Below are positions 1 through 13,429 of a stretch of 64,000 nucleotides of DNA, piece by piece. The position numbers were made by a program, and so were the translations under genes. Under the pieces are notes generated by a model that was not told the DNA's origin, made no database searches, and saw only the letters and a program-made list of their open reading frames with translations. Every line of letters starts with the position of its first letter. Within the stretch, counting starts at the first letter, position 1. Source of the stretch: Cranoglanis bouderius (Eukaryota > Chordata > Actinopteri > Siluriformes > Cranoglanididae); NCBI GenBank assembly GCA_023630585.1, contig CM042548.1, positions 15,014,527 through 15,078,526 of the forward strand, written 5' to 3'.

Positions 1-764
1 ACTTCTGACGGGCCTGTACATGTGCTTTCTTGAGCAGGGGGACCTTGCGGGCGCTGCAGGATTTCAGTCCTTCACGGCGTAGTGTGTTACCAATTGTTTT
101 CTTGGTGACTATGGTCCCAGTGCCTTGACATCATTAACAAGATCCTCTCGTGTAGTTCTGGGCTGATTCCTCACCGTTCTCATGATCACTGAAACTCCAC
201 GAGGTGAGATCTTGCATGGAGCCCCAGACCAAGGGAGACTGACAGTTATTCTGTGTTTCTTCCATTTATGAATAATCACACAAAGTGTTGTCACCTTCTC
301 ACCAAGCTGCTTGGCGATGGTCTTGTAGCCCATTCCAGCCTTGTGTAGGTCTACAATCTTGTCCCTGACATCCTTGGACAGCTCTTTGGTCCTGGCCATG
401 GTGGAGAGTTTGGAATCTAATTGATTGATTGCTTCTGTGGACAGGTGTCTTTTTACAGGTAACAAACTGAGATTAGGAACACTCCCTTTAAGAGAGTGCT
501 CCTAATCTCAGCTCATTACCTGTGTAAAAGACACCTGGGAGCCAGAAATCTTGCTGATTGATAGGGGATCAAATACTTATTTCCCTCATTAAAATGCAAA
601 TCAATTTATAACTTTTTTGAAATGCGTTTTTCTGGATTTTTTTGTTGTTATTCTGTCTCTCACTGTTAAAATACACCTACCATTAAAATTATAGACGGAT
701 CATTTCTTTGTCAGTGGGCAAACGTACAAAATCAGCAGGGGATCAAATATTTTTTCCCTCACTG
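1..764 (-). mobile_element. Tc1-like DNA transposon, copy A, cut by window edge
   Basis: The right end (…CCCTCACTG then TA at 765-766) and the terminal repeat match those of the copies at 10534, 34189 and 53794. The transposase reads leftward from an ATG at 399 (MARTKELSKDVRDKIVDLHK) and stays open to about position 109. It covers the paired helix-turn-helix DNA-binding region (AGMGYKTIAKQLGEKVTT) and the GAPCKISPRG segment. A long hairpin (443-536) lies just upstream of the ATG. Unlike the other three copies it keeps the 10 bp at 245-254, so its frame is intact there. The catalytic part is outside the window. Confidence 0.9.
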
Positions 765-3700
765 TACTCGATTGCTCATGCGGTGTAATGTGGTTACTGG
801 TCAGGGTTGCTGTGGTTTCTATTACTAATTTGTTTATAATTATTGGAAAACGATCCTACAATATTGAGTATAACCAATTGCAAGCAGGTACACATAAAAA
901 TAACAACTGCAGGAGTGAGCGAGTTTGGATAAACTTTCTTTTGGAGTGAGCGAGATTGGATAAACTTTCTGCAGATGTTGGTGAATTTTCAGAATTACTT
1001 CAGGAATGACCTATTTAAGGACAAAGTTCTATAACTCTAAAATATTGCTGAAATATTAGTAAAAAGGAAAGCAAACATACTGTATCAGATGTTCATTTGC
1101 ATGATTGCGTGTTCCAGATGTCTTGTGAATCAAGTTCTTTAAATACAGCATTAAAATGACAAGCTGAAAATCAGGCACATTACATAAACACATGCATTTT
1201 TTTTTTTCAGCGCAGCTGAGAAGCTGAGAGAAAATCAGCACTGTTTGTCCTCGCTATATGCTCATTTCCTTCGCCTTCACTCCCCATTATCGGTAGGATT
1301 TTAAAAAGAAGAGCACAACACATCATCCATGTGACTCCTGGAAACCTTTTTTTACCGTTTCTCAATGGCAAAGTGGTGCTTAATTACAGCGTGGAGGACG
1401 CAAATGAAACAGCGGGTTTTTTCCCCCCAGCAGCTCACGTGTTATCGAACTCTCCCCAACTCATAAAACTGCATCTTATTGGTTTTTGTGTTGAACAAAT
1501 TGGAATTCTGTGATGAATTACTGATGAAATCTCAGGACAGGGCAGTCATCATTCGTAATTTCCAACATCCGACTAGGAAAAGCCAGAGAAAATCACCTCA
1601 GCTAGGATTCCTAATTGTAAACTCGGGACGAACAATCTCCTCAACCCCGAGTTCTGCACATGACGTCGAATCAACATCAACATCAACTTCCCATTTCCGA
1701 GGTAAGTGAAATGCAGCACTATACTACAGTGCTGCTGAATTCTCGATTCTGATTGGTCAGAAAGTGTTGCACTATAAGATACTATACTGTCAACATTAAA
1801 TGTAACTATAAAAAGATAAAAAGTAAAACGTGCCATTCATTCATAAGTGGAATAAAACACTTCGACTGGGAAGCAATCGTTGTTGTGGTGGTAACAGTAA
1901 CTCTGCTTCATCATAGCACTCTGTCGTTGATTATTTTCCTATAACAGCACAACATGTCACGTGTTATTCCTCACATTACATATCGGAGAGCTTTTTAACT
2001 TCAAACTTTAGTTAAAGTTCTTCAATTCAACCTGGAAGCTGCAGTGCGTGCAGCGTACACAGACATTTAATTACCTCATCTGTCCACTTAGCCTGGGAAT
2101 AATGTTTATCACCTAATAATAAAAAAAAAGATAACTGGCAACAAAACTACAGTATGTGACACTTAGTGAAGAAGTGATCGCTTCGGAACACTTCCAGAGT
2201 CTCAGAAGACTGAATGGAAATGGAGAACACGGAGCCGGCACTAAATGAGTGATCCCATAATCACATAAATAATGAGTCACATCCAGACTTCATTTTCTCT
2301 TTTTTTTCGTCCAAGTCTCCACATCACATGGCATTTCTGCAGCGCTACAGCTTTGTCCTTTGGCATCTTATGGCTCAGTTTATTAAAAAGATGTCTCAAC
2401 GCAAAACACACGCCATGTTTGATTCACTTCGAGTTGATTCAGAGTCAAATCGCTTTCTCACTAGCGTTCACCACCTCGCTCAGATGTTCTCGGACCTGAG
2501 TGCGATTGCTGTGTCACCTCAAAGCGTTCATGTTGTGTGTCATAGTGGAGTTCCCACATTTCAATCGGGTACAAATATGTTTGAATTTGACGTGGGGAGA
2601 AAAAACGCAGATGTTTTTGGCTCAATCTTTAAAGATTCAGTTTTCATTGTTGACTTTTTTTTTTTTTTTTAAAGAAGCCATGTTGTGAGTTCGCTAATAC
2701 AGTGAAAAATTTATGAAAGTATCTGAAAACTTCCTTTGCTAACTCTAAGATCTGGTCCGATGAGCTGCCTTCGGCTAAATAATTTACATAAATGTGTGTG
2801 ATCGTATAAACCAAAGAGAATCATTTTTAAACAAAAAAAAAAGTATTTTTATATTCGTTTATCGGTTCTAATTTTTTTATTTTTTTTTATTTAAATCACC
2901 TTGCTAGCCTATTCAATTATTTACACACTATTTGTTTGATAATAATCAATGTTACATGAATTAATTTCAAATCGTTGCCTTTTACATCGATGCATCGATC
3001 CAAATCTTTGGATCTTTACGTTCCTTTTAACAGCCCCTGGTGTAGGGGTAATTCTTCGATCAGTGGATTACTGCACACTGCCATTTTGTAATTATTCTTG
3101 ATCTACTGCTTGTGTTTACTTTTTTCTAGAAAAAATAAACTTAAAAAAGTTTAGCATTTGGTACAAATTCATACCTAAAAAAAAAATCCCCCAACCTCAG
3201 TCTTTTTGAAAGCTTAGTCATTTGTACATGAGTGTCCTTCAGCTGTGCTGTCAGTTTTGTCAAAATGTATGCCACTTTGCTAGCTAACATCAGCCATTTT
3301 GCTAAGTGTTTTCTATTTTTCACCACCTCCCCCTCGATTAACGTCCATTCAGCTCCGAGTTTGACCTGAGCCACTCGGAGATGAGTGACAGGAACATAAA
3401 AGCAGGCAGGGAAAAAGAAACTTCCGTTACCTCTGACTCATAATAATAAAGTTTAGATTTGGGGCGAATGTGATGTCTTGGCCTCGTCCTGTCTGACATT
3501 GTGGCGTCTCTGCGTCCCTCCTCCGATAATGTTTGCACGTCAGCAGGTCTGCGCCAATGTGATATGCATTATTCATTAAGGCTAAGTAAGCTACATTTAA
3601 TTTGCGAATCAGCTGTTCACGTTAGCTGTAATGGCATGCTAATGGCCGTGGAGACTCTCAATTCCCTGAGCAGAAGTCCCTGTGAGAGAAAAAGTGGTTC

Positions 3701-4142
3701 AAGCTGCATTGCTACAGTAAAGAAGGTCTGCATTATCCTGTATGGGTTTGTGTCTAATTTTCTGTTTGTCTTCTGTCTTCATGTGTATGCTCAGTGTAAA
3801 AGTGAAAAATATCTGGAAAATACATAAGCTGTGAGAAGATGATGAGCTCCAATCCCAACTGCGTTTTTTGCTTAGAAGCTGGAGTTCTGTGCAAATTTTC
3901 AAGAATCTGATATATTGCGATACTCCTTCTCAGCATTCCTTACATACTCGCAAGATAAAATCAGTCCCGTTCAAACTCAGTAACATTTCCTCTATCTATA
4001 ATGAACTATGAAATCCTTCATAATGTGTTATAATGCATTCAGCACACACTGTTCTTATAGAAACTTCAAGGGTGATTTGATTTTATTAAGCCACAAAGTT
4101 TATGTCAGAAAGTGTACAGAAACATTTTAAAATATATAAATA
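765..4142. other. Probable adck1 intron, mostly unique sequence
   Basis: No coding exon was recognised on either strand. The short ORFs have no family signature and are bounded by random stops. It contains one small interspersed repeat (about 1700-1990), T-rich runs near 2655 and 2870, and otherwise ordinary AT-rich DNA. Assignment to the adck1 intron is inferred from the missing downstream exons of that minus-strand gene. Confidence 0.5.
1700..1990 (+). repeat. Copy of small inverted-repeat element family (CCTATAACAGC family)
   Basis: The copy includes CTGATTGGTCAGAA near 1750, AACATTAAATGTAACTATAA near 1790 and GTTGATTATTTTCCTATAAC near 1926. The same blocks recur around 13.4, 19.5, 20.6, 24.4, 29.9, 59.5 and 63.5 kb. 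It looks like a non-autonomous DNA element. Exact ends are not determined. Confidence 0.65.
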
Positions 4143-5086
4143 AACTGATCAGCCATAAAACATTAAAACCACCTGCCTAATATTGTGTACATCCCCCTTG
4201 AGCCACGAAAACAGCTCTGACCCGTCGAGGCATAGACTCCACAAGACCTCTGAAGGTGTGCTGTGGTATCTGGCACCAAGACGTTAGCAGCAGATCCTTG
4301 AAGTCCTGTAAGTTGTGAGGTGGGGCCTCCATGGATCGGACTTGTTTGTCCAGCACATTCCACAGATGATCGATCGGATTGAGATCTGGGGAAAATGGAG
4401 GTCGAGTCAACACTTTGAACTTCTTGTCATGTTCCTCAAACCATTCCTGAACAATTTTTTGCAGTGTGGTAGGGCGCATTATCCTGCTGAAAGAGGCTAC
4501 TGCCATTAGGGAATACCGTTGCCATGAAGGTGCGTACTTGGGCTGCAAAAATGTTAAGGTAGCTGGTAACATCCACATGAATGCCAGGACACAAGGTTTC
4601 CCAGCAGAACATTGCCCAGAGCATTACACTGCCTTCGCCAGCTTGCCTTCTTCCCATAGTGCATCCTGGTGCATCTTTTTCAGCAATGTGTGCTACAGTA
4701 GGTCTTCTATGCGATCACACCAGATGGGCTAGCCTTCGCTCCCCATGTGCATCAGTGAGCCTTGGGAGCCCATGACCCTGTCACCGGTTCACCGGTTGTC
4801 CGTCCCTGGACCACTTTTGGTAGGTACTAACCACTGCATACCGGGAACACCCCACAAGACCTGCTGTTTTGGAGATGCTCTGACCCAGTTGTCTAGCCAT
4901 CACAATTGTCAAAGTCGCTCAGATCCTTACGCTTGCCCATTTTTCATGCTTCCAACACATCAACTTTGAGAACTTACTGTTCACTTGCAGCCTAATATAT
5001 CCCACCCCTTCGCAGGTGCCACTGTAACGAGATAATCAATGTTATTCTCATCACCTGTCAGTGGTTTTAATGTTATGGCTGATCAT
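4143..5086 (-). mobile_element. Tc1-like transposon relic with TGATCAGCCATAA ends
   Basis: Terminal inverted repeats are visible: TGATCAGCCATAAAACATTA at the left and its complement, ending ATGGCTGATCA, at the right. The minus strand carries a transposase C-terminal fragment (4177-4578), including FKVLTRPPFSPDLNPIDHLW, the segment holding the third catalytic residue of the DDE domain. That residue is Asp here where Tc1 proteins normally have Glu. The element is about 0.94 kb, much shorter than a full Tc1. The N-terminal half is deleted or scrambled across frames, so it is not autonomous. Confidence 0.85.
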
Positions 5087-8029
5087 TGTATGTTAAATGT
5101 TTATTAAATGTGTATTAAAAAAACGTGTATGAAAAGTTGTCATGAACATTTAATAAACATTTCATATTTTAATATTTTAAACATTTCTGTATATTTAACA
5201 TATAAAGTTAAAAACATTGTAGCTACTTTTACCTTATCAAGGGTAAAAACTTTGTTGCTTATTATCATGGTACCATAAAATGACTGAACTGATAGCTAAA
5301 TCCTTATACTTTAATTATAAAATGAGCTAATTTGTTGCCAGACAGTTCTAACAAAATATTATAATTTAAATAATGAATAATTTTATAAATTTATTTTGAC
5401 CTAATCCATTATTAGAATGGATCTTTTTTAGGTTTAATTAAATTTTCAATTCATAATTTTACCCAATTTTCCCCTATTTTAGTGAGTTGCCAATTCCCAC
5501 AAGCTGACGCAGTAAAGCCAGGCATTTCATCGTTCATTAATTTAAAAAAAAGCATTTGTATAGTGGTATAAGGAGACTACAACAATTCAAGACATGTGTC
5601 ATGCCATCACATCATTGATTATTTCCCTATAACAGCAGCACGTCCTGAGGTTTTTTTATTTCTTGCATAAAAGATAAGGCAATAATGGTGATATAAAACT
5701 CGATATCTGTGAAAGTAATTACACTTGGACTAGAATGGAGTTTTCAATAACAGGCGAGAATTGATAAGTCGATGTTTAATTTACAGCCCAAATAATCAGC
5801 CCTTAATGTTCTAAACTATCTGATCCCGTCGTCCTTCAAGAGAGCTGAAACTCGGCGAGGGACAGAATTCGGTTTTCTAATTTTGCACTATACACGCAGC
5901 TTTACTCATCGCAAAAGAAAAAGGCAAATAAACATGAAATAAAAAAATAAGTAAGTAAAATTGCACTAATGGTGGCCTTTCAGTGTAATTTAGCAGTTAA
6001 TTGCAGTTTTTGAACTCTCGCTTCTTGAAGTGAACATTCTTCTAAACATCTAATCAGCCTCTAATTATTTTCACATTTCCCCACAGGCCTTCAGACAGCA
6101 CCGGCGTTCTCACCGAGAGGGCATCGACGGCAAACGGCAAAAAATAAATAAATGCAAAAAAAAAAAAAAAAAACCACAACACAGAACAAAAGTAAAGCAC
6201 AAAAATCTGTTTTAAAACTCTTAACCCGAGGCAGTGAGAAAGGAGTTGAGGTTAGAGCCGGGGAAAGGAAACGGAAACGGACGCCCTCCATATGCTCGGG
6301 TTTTCTGGGGCCGGAGAGAACCTGCAAACTGATGAGAACAGCTTTGTTCCTTCATGCATGCAATCCACTTCTGTGTGCCGGCCCTCGTTTTCCCCTCTTC
6401 ATTCCCACAAGCCTTCAGGATTAAATTACAATCTGGATCTGAATAACACCTTTCCATTTGCATGGTCTGAGAGATATTTTCTCTTTCTGGAATCTTGCTC
6501 AATATGGAGTCGCTGTAGAACCAACGGTCATACTCGCTCGCTAATGCTGTTGGCCTGACATTTCAACCAACAGTTACGCATCATTCTAAAGTGTTACAAA
6601 AGAGTTGTAATATTAATTACAAAACAATTAACAATCGTCTACATAGAATAATACATTTTTAATGTCCAAGAAACAACTTAGGAAAATTTCTACATTTCTA
6701 CCCTCATTACAAATGACCAAATCGATGAATATGCATGAATATACAAATTTGCAACACCCTTCTACCATCCTGATTAGCTATCTAGCTATTTAACTGTTCA
6801 TCTCACATTTGTAATCATTTTTGTAATAACCTGTCGATTTGCACCGTCATATTTTCAACGATTTATTTTTTTCTACAACAGCCAAACCTGTATAAATATT
6901 TGGTTGCCATAAAAACATCCATTTTGTTAATCGATAAAATTAGCTGAATTTTTCACAGTACGACGTCAACATCCTGTAGGTTGCGCTGTTATAGAACAAT
7001 AATCACATATAAAGTCAAAACTAAACCTGATCCTGTGTTTTATTCATCTTATACCACAGCAACTTGCCAACACTAATGTCATTAATTGAACCAAATATCA
7101 ACCATTATAACCAAAATCAACCATCTAAGAGGATGTAACCAATTAACAGTCATGTTTAGGGTTTTTTTTAAGGCCAACAATTCAAAATATAAGCATTTTT
7201 CCCAATACAGGCCTATTTGAGATGCAGAACATGCGAAACCAGTCCGAGTAGAACTGCAATTAATCATCAAAATGGTTTCAATTTCCATTGGAAGTGCAGA
7301 CCGTTTGCTAAAGTCGCAATGACAAGGCTGATGGAAACATCCTGCTTGCTGTCAGTGGTACTCATTATGAAATCATCACCAAACGCACCTTTTTACGTTC
7401 CCACTTCCTCCTTCGGAGTATAAGTTAATATGATGAATCCTGTGGCTTAGGAACGAGCTGAGGTGAATCAAAAAGAGCAAAAAAAAAAAGTCTCTGATGA
7501 CCTTCAACTCATTGCCATAAATCATGCTGAAAAATGTCCGCCGTTTCATTATCAGCCTCGGCAGTGCCGCTGCTCCCCCACGGGGCCGTTAGAAGGAGTT
7601 AATGAATTACAGTTTAACACCCCAATTAATAAGGTGGGGCCAGATCAGGAGAGCGCAAGAGAGGCTTGTGGGATATCACTGAGAAACAAATGAGCCTTCG
7701 TGTGGGGGGGGTTTACATCAGTTACTGAGGTGTTTTAACAGGGCACCTTGTACAGGCAGACACTGTTTCCATATACTTTATAATGTTGCTTGATAAAATG
7801 ATTCAAACTATTCTGATCCATTAGTACAAGAATGATTCATCAAAAGGCATCTTGTTAGTCTATTCAAATGACTCGTGATTCATAGTGTGTTTTACCGCTG
7901 AAAAGACTGAGTCAGTCCACGTCATACAGCTCCACGCTGAAAGTTCAGTCTTTAAAAACTAAACTGAACCCTGAATGTTGAATTCATTTAAATTAAATTT
8001 TTTTCTGGCAGGTGATGCCTTATTTATTT
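5087..8029. other. Probable adck1 intron; AT-rich with a few compact GC-richer blocks
   Basis: No coding exon was seen. Partial copies of the CCTATAACAGC repeat occur at about 5605-5700 and 7000-7075. An A-run lies near 6156-6172. The stretch 7500-7690 is of higher complexity than its flanks and may be a conserved noncoding element, but this cannot be tested here. Confidence 0.4.
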
Positions 8030-8712
8030 ATTATTTTACAGAAAGCCACACCTCCTTAATTTGGACTGGCAGGCACTGAAATCACACCTGCTTTATTTTT
8101 TCTGACAGGCACATAAGCCACATCTTATTTTTTATGGCACACACAGAGGCCACGCCTTCTTCCCTTTCACTGACAAGCACAGATTCCACAGCTCTTTTAT
8201 TTTTTCTAACAAGCACAGAGGCCACACCACCATTGTTTTCTGACAGTCACAGAGGCCACGCCTCCTTTGTTTTTTCTGACAGGCACATAAGCCACACTTT
8301 CTTCTTTTTTAATACTGGCACAGACACCACACCTTCTTCCCTTCGAGTGATAGGCCTCCTTAATTTTAACTGATAGGCATAGAGGCCACACTTCCTTAAT
8401 TTGGACTGAAAGGCACAGAGGCCATGCCAGCTAAATTTGGACTGAAAGGCACAGAGGCCACACCTCCTTAATTTGGACTGAAAGGCACAGAGGCCACGCC
8501 TCCTTAATTTGGACTGAAAGTCACAGAGGCCACACCTTCTTAAATTGAATGAAATGGACAGAGGCCACACCTCCTTAATTTGAACTTGATATGTCGCAGT
8601 GTTATACACACCTGCACAGAGGACACACCTCATTTGTTTTTTTGTTTTTTTTATGACAGGCACAGAGGCCATACCTCGTTCATTTTTATCACACACACTA
8701 AGGCCACACCTC
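8030..8712. repeat. Minisatellite, about 35-45 bp units (CACAGAGGCCACACCTCC)
   Basis: Degenerate tandem units repeat CACAGAGGCCACACCTCCTT followed by AATTTGGACTGAAAGG. Around fifteen units are present, the most regular between 8380 and 8580. A 203-residue minus-strand ORF over this region is a by-product of the repeat. Confidence 0.85.
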
Positions 8713-9056
8713 TGACTGGCAAAATATGAACCATATTTTAATAACCAGTTAAGACTCCAGAACTGAAGCAAACGCTTATCTGCACCTACGGGAAGTGGGT
8801 ATGGTGGATAAGCAGCGCTTAGGAGAAATGTCTTGTGATGCCCTTGTAGCTTGTGCACTTCAGTCGCTCCCCAGCCATCAGAATCTCAGACAGCGGTTCT
8901 GCTCGGATGGAGTAGGAAAGCCATGAGGAGCCCATCAGCGCTTCTCTGGGGGGAAGTCGTGCGGAATAAACCCCTCGCTAAAGGCTAATTTGCTGTGCTA
9001 ATGCTCTGTGAGGGCTGGTCAAGGACTCAGAGATAGCGCTTCAGCAGATGGGCAAG

Positions 9057-9094
<38 letters not shown>
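9057..9094. repeat. (CA)n microsatellite
   Basis: An uninterrupted CA dinucleotide run of about 19 units. Confidence 0.95.
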
Positions 9095-9096
<2 letters not shown>

Positions 9097-9639
9097 GAAA
9101 ATACTTACACATAAACAAATACAAACAGCCTGTCTAAGTCTGAAAGCATTCCACCTGAAATAATGGTAAAACCCGTCTCTATGGGGAAGAGCAGCTGGTG
9201 CCAAGCCATGCCTGAGTAAGTGAAAACTACAAGCTCAGAGAACGTCGGCTCAAAGGAGCATTTGGAAGAAGCTAGAGGACATTGCATGGCATGGAGATAC
9301 ATCGGCACTCATTCTGTTACCTGTTACTACTCTCTTTACTGCTTTACGGCCCAACAAATGAATTTAGAATCCATGTTCTATATTAAAATCATCTTGTGAA
9401 CAGTAATTGAATTGAAAGATTCCACTAGAGGGTAAAATGGAGCAATAATAGGCCTTAAACTCAGCCACAGACAAAATCTGCATATTTTTTTCTCCTTGTA
9501 AAAGATGTGGGACTGGAAGACTGGCAACAAAATTTTGGTGAAGTTAACAATTTATCTGTGAGATTGAGGAACACTCAAAGAAAATTTCAATTAAATTAAT
9601 CTAGGGGTGCTAACATATTGCACACTGAGAGTTGGTAAA

Positions 9640-10533
9640 AATATCCAGAAAGGAAATTGAAAGGAAAGGAAATTAACTGAATGGAATGGAAATGAATGGA
9701 ATTTAATGGAATAGAACAGAAATAAATGGAATGGCATGGTGCGGTAATATGTGTCAAAAACAGAGAAAGAAAAGGAATGGAATGGAATGGAATGGAATAG
9801 TGTTTGATGGGAATGGAAGGGAATGGAATGGAAATGAATGGAATGGAATGGAATTTCATGGAATAGAATAGAATTGAATGGAATGGCATGGTATGGTAAT
9901 ATGTGTCAAAAACAGAGAAAGTAACGGAATGGAATGGCATGGAATGGAATAGTGTTTGATGGGAATGGAATGAAATGGAAATGAATGGAATGGAATAGTG
10001 TTTGATGGGAATGGAATGAAATGGAAATGAATGGAATGGAATAGTGTTTGATGGGAATGGAATGGAATGGAATGGAATGGAAATTAATGGAATGAAATAG
10101 TGTTTGATGGGAATGAAATGGAATGGAATGGAATGGAAATGGATGGAATGGAATGGAATTTAATGGAATAGAATAGAATTGAATGGAATGGTATGGTAAT
10201 ATGTGTCAAAAACAGAGAGAGTAACGGAATGGAATGGAATAGTGTTTGATGGGAATGGAATGGAATGGAATGAAATGGAATGAAATAGTGTTTGATGGGA
10301 ATGGAATGGAATGGAATGGAAATAGATGGAATGGAATGGAATTTAATGGAATAGAATAGAATTGAATGGAATGGTATGGTAATATGTGTCAAAAACAGAG
10401 AGAGTAACGGAATGGAATGGAATAGTGTTTGATGGGAATGGAATGGAATGGAATGGAAATGAATGGAATGGAATAGTGTTTGATGGGAATTGAATGGGGT
10501 ACAATGGGAATGGAATTGAATGGAATGGAAATA
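9640..10533. repeat. GGAAT-type satellite, left block
   Basis: Dense tandem GGAAT/GGAAA pentamers are punctuated by a recurring longer phrase, AATATGTGTCAAAAACAGAG, near 9747, 9899, 10199 and 10382, and by AGTGTTTGATGGGAATGG. A higher-order unit of roughly 150-180 bp is therefore superimposed on the 5-bp unit. The block is interrupted by a Tc1-like insertion and resumes at 11906. Minus-strand ORFs rich in FHSIPFHS are repeat artefacts. Confidence 0.92.
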
Positions 10534-11905
10534 CAGTGGGGGGGGGAGTATTTGATCCCCTGCTGATTTTGTACGTTTTCCCACTGACAAAGAAATGATC
10601 AGTCTATAATTTTAATGGTAGGTGTATTTTAACAGTGAGAGACAGAACAACAACAAAAAAAATCCAGAAAAACGCATTTCAAAAAAGTTATAAATTGATT
10701 TGCATTTTAATGAGGGAAATAAGTATTTGATCTCCTATCAATCAGCAAGATTTCTGGCTCCCAGGTGTCTTTTACACAGGTAATGAGCTGAGATTAGGAG
10801 CACTCTCTTAAAGGGAGTGCTCCTAATCTCAGTTTGTTACCTGTAAAAAGATACCTTTCCACAGAAGCAATCAATCAATCAGATTCCAAACTCTCCACCA
10901 TGGCCAAGACCAAAGAGCTGTCCAAGGATGTCAGGGACAAGATTGTAGACCTACACAAGGCTGGACTGGGCTACAAGACCATCACCAAGCAGCTTGGTGA
11001 GAAGGTGACAACAGTTGGTGCGATTATTCACAAATAAAAGAAACTGTCAGTCTCCCTCGGTCTGGGGCTCCATGCAAGATCTCACCTCATGGAGTTTCAA
11101 TGATCATGAGAACGGTGAGGAATCAGCCCAGAACTACACGGGAGGATCTTGTTAATGATGTCAAGGCAGCTGGGACCATAGTCACCAAGAAAACAATTGG
11201 TAACACACTACGCCGTGAAGGACTGAAAACCTGCAGCGACCGCAAGGTCCCCGTGCTCAAGAGAGCACATGTACAGGCCCGTCAGAAGTTTGCCTGAATG
11301 ATTCAGAGGAGAACTGGGTGAAAGTGTTGTGGTCAGGTGTGGTCAGATCTCTTTGGCATCAACTCAACTCGCCATGTTTGGAGGAGGAGGAATGCTGCCT
11401 ATGATCCCAAGTCATAACACCATCCCCACCGTCAAACATGTAGGTGAGAATATTATGCTTTGGGGGTGTTTTTCTGCTAAGGGGACAAGACAACTGCACC
11501 GCATCAAAGGGACGATGGACGGGGCCATGTACTGTCAAATCTCAGCCATGGCATTGAAAATGACCTTAATGACTTGGAGAGGATCTGCAAAGAGGAGTGG
11601 GACAAAATCCCTCCTGAGATGTGTGCAAACCTGGTGGCCAACTACAAGAAACGTCTGACCTCTGTGATTGTCAACAAGGGTTTTGCCACCAAGTACTAAG
11701 TCGAAGGGATCAAATACTTATTTCACTCATTAAAATGCAACTCAATTTATAACTTTTTTGAAATGCGTTTTTCTGGATTTTTTGTTGTTATTGTGTCTCT
11801 CACTGTTAAAATACACCTACCATTAAAATTATAGACTGATCATTTCTTTGTCAGTGGGCAAACGTACAAAATCAGCAGGGGATCAAATACTTTTTTCCCT
11901 CACTG
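10534..11905 (+). mobile_element. Tc1-like DNA transposon, copy B, inserted in GGAAT satellite
   Basis: The element runs from CAGTGGGGGG to CCCTCACTG with TA on both sides (532-533 and 906-907), the usual Tc1 target duplication. Each terminal repeat is about 200 bp and carries an outer and an inner AAGTATTTGATC motif, an IR/DR layout like that of Sleeping Beauty. The transposase ATG is at 10900. The frame is broken by a TAA at about 11035 (TGG in other copies), by a 10-bp deletion at about 11040-11048, and by a large internal deletion near 11556-11563 that removes the second and third catalytic residues. Length is 1372 bp. Confidence 0.93.
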
Positions 11906-12250
11906 TAAATGGAATTTAATGGAACAGAATAGAATTGAATGGAATGGCATGGCATGGTATGGTAATATGCATCAAAAACAGAAAGCAGAAAGGAAGGAAA
12001 AGGAATGGGATGGGAAGGAATGGGTAGGAATGGAATGAAATGGAATGGAGTAGGCTGGGAATTGAATGGAAAGGAATAGAAATGAATGAATTGGAATAGA
12101 ATGGAATGGAATGGAATAGTATGTTATGGTAATAGGTATCAAAAACAGAGAAAGGAAAGGAATCGAATGGGCATTGGAATGGAAAGGTAAAGAAAGGGAT
12201 GGGGTGAGATGGAAATGGAATGGAAAGAAATTGGATGGAAGGAATTGAAT
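11906..12250. repeat. GGAAT-type satellite, right block
   Basis: This continues the left block after the Tc1 insertion, with the phrases ATCAAAAACAGA near 11970 and 12138. The units are more diverged here (GGAAAGGAAT, GGGATGGGAAGG). Confidence 0.9.
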
Positions 12251-13420
12251 CGCCACGACTCCTGACTCCACAGCAGCTGGTCGGAGTGTTCTTTACCCCA
12301 TACTGAGATGCAGAAACAGATTCTATATGTTATCTGTGTGGAGAAAAGCGCAGGAGAGTGGCGCGAGCACCTGGATTCATGCCTCTGCCACATGCATTAT
12401 TCATAGTAAGCCTTGCTGTCGTCTAAATCCGCAGGTGTTCCCCGCTCCGTAATCAGAGCAGGCCGGAGAGCAGCCATCGCTCAGCTCCAGCAGATACGAC
12501 ATGATCGCTTTTGTACAGAGGAAGTGGACGGTGAGAGAGACGGCAGATTTATTCTGGCATGGGGAACATGGGTGTCACTGTTTATTCCACAGTGGTCGTA
12601 ATCACCAGTGTGAAGATTCTCTTCTCAGACTGCTGATGAGCCCTGTACACACACACAGCAACACACACCATAATGACACGGTGGTAAAATAGAGTGAGGG
12701 AAACACAGCAGGGGGCGTCAGGCCGGGATTAAAATACTTTTCCCAGGTAATCACCTGCCAATCGAGAGAGCTGCCTACTCTCTCTGATGTGTGTGGAAAG
12801 GAAGAGCGCTGTGTTGGGCTAAACGGTACCATTTAAAACAGAATCAAACAAAAGGAAAATATAAGAGCATAGAGTGGAGTAGAGCGAACGGCACAAACAA
12901 ATATTACATCAAACAATACAAGTTGTGCATATTAATAACGAGAAAACTGCCATGATTATGACTTCTGCAGTACTATCGTTTGACACACGACGATCTTCAC
13001 GTGCATGAATGAGCCACAGCAGGTCAGCGCGAAAGCAAAATCCGGCTCACGAGACACTTCGCATCATCTGATGAACACAATACAGGCGTCGACAGTGATT
13101 TAATGGTCTTTGAGAGTCTTTTCAGAGGTAAGAGGAGCAGCTGGCCCGGGTTTCGGAGAGCCGAGGGATGGTTAACTGCGTGGAACGGCCCTCATTACAA
13201 GAGCAGTCGTAACGCATGGGCCGTCAGAGCAGCACGGCAGCTGGGACACGACCCACAATCCCCTACTCACTGCTCACGGCGTGATGGCACAAGGTACACG
13301 GACAGCGAAAAACGAGACAGCGGGAGAAATTTGTCAAGGGCTAAAGATCGAGCAAAAGTGCAAAAGTAGCTCGTGTTTTTGCTGGAAAACTGGTGTATAT
13401 AAGGGTTTATGAGGAAGGAG
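12251..13420. other. Probable adck1 intron, no gene recognised
   Basis: GC-richer than the flanks, with several short ORFs on both strands but no recognisable domain and no matching splice pair. The stretch 13000-13330 is compact and high-complexity. It could hold a regulatory element; I see no direct proof. Confidence 0.35.
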
Positions 13421-13429
13421 CATCATCAC

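Noticed and set aside
8247..8858. 203-residue minus-strand ORF
   Set aside because: It follows the GGCCACACCTCC minisatellite and has no domain; the residues repeat with the DNA unit.
9596..10590. Minus-strand ORFs of FHSIPFHS repeats
   Set aside because: Translation of the GGAAT satellite.
12413..12832. Three overlapping ORFs in a GC-richer block
   Set aside because: No shared frame, splice pair or family motif; probably intron.
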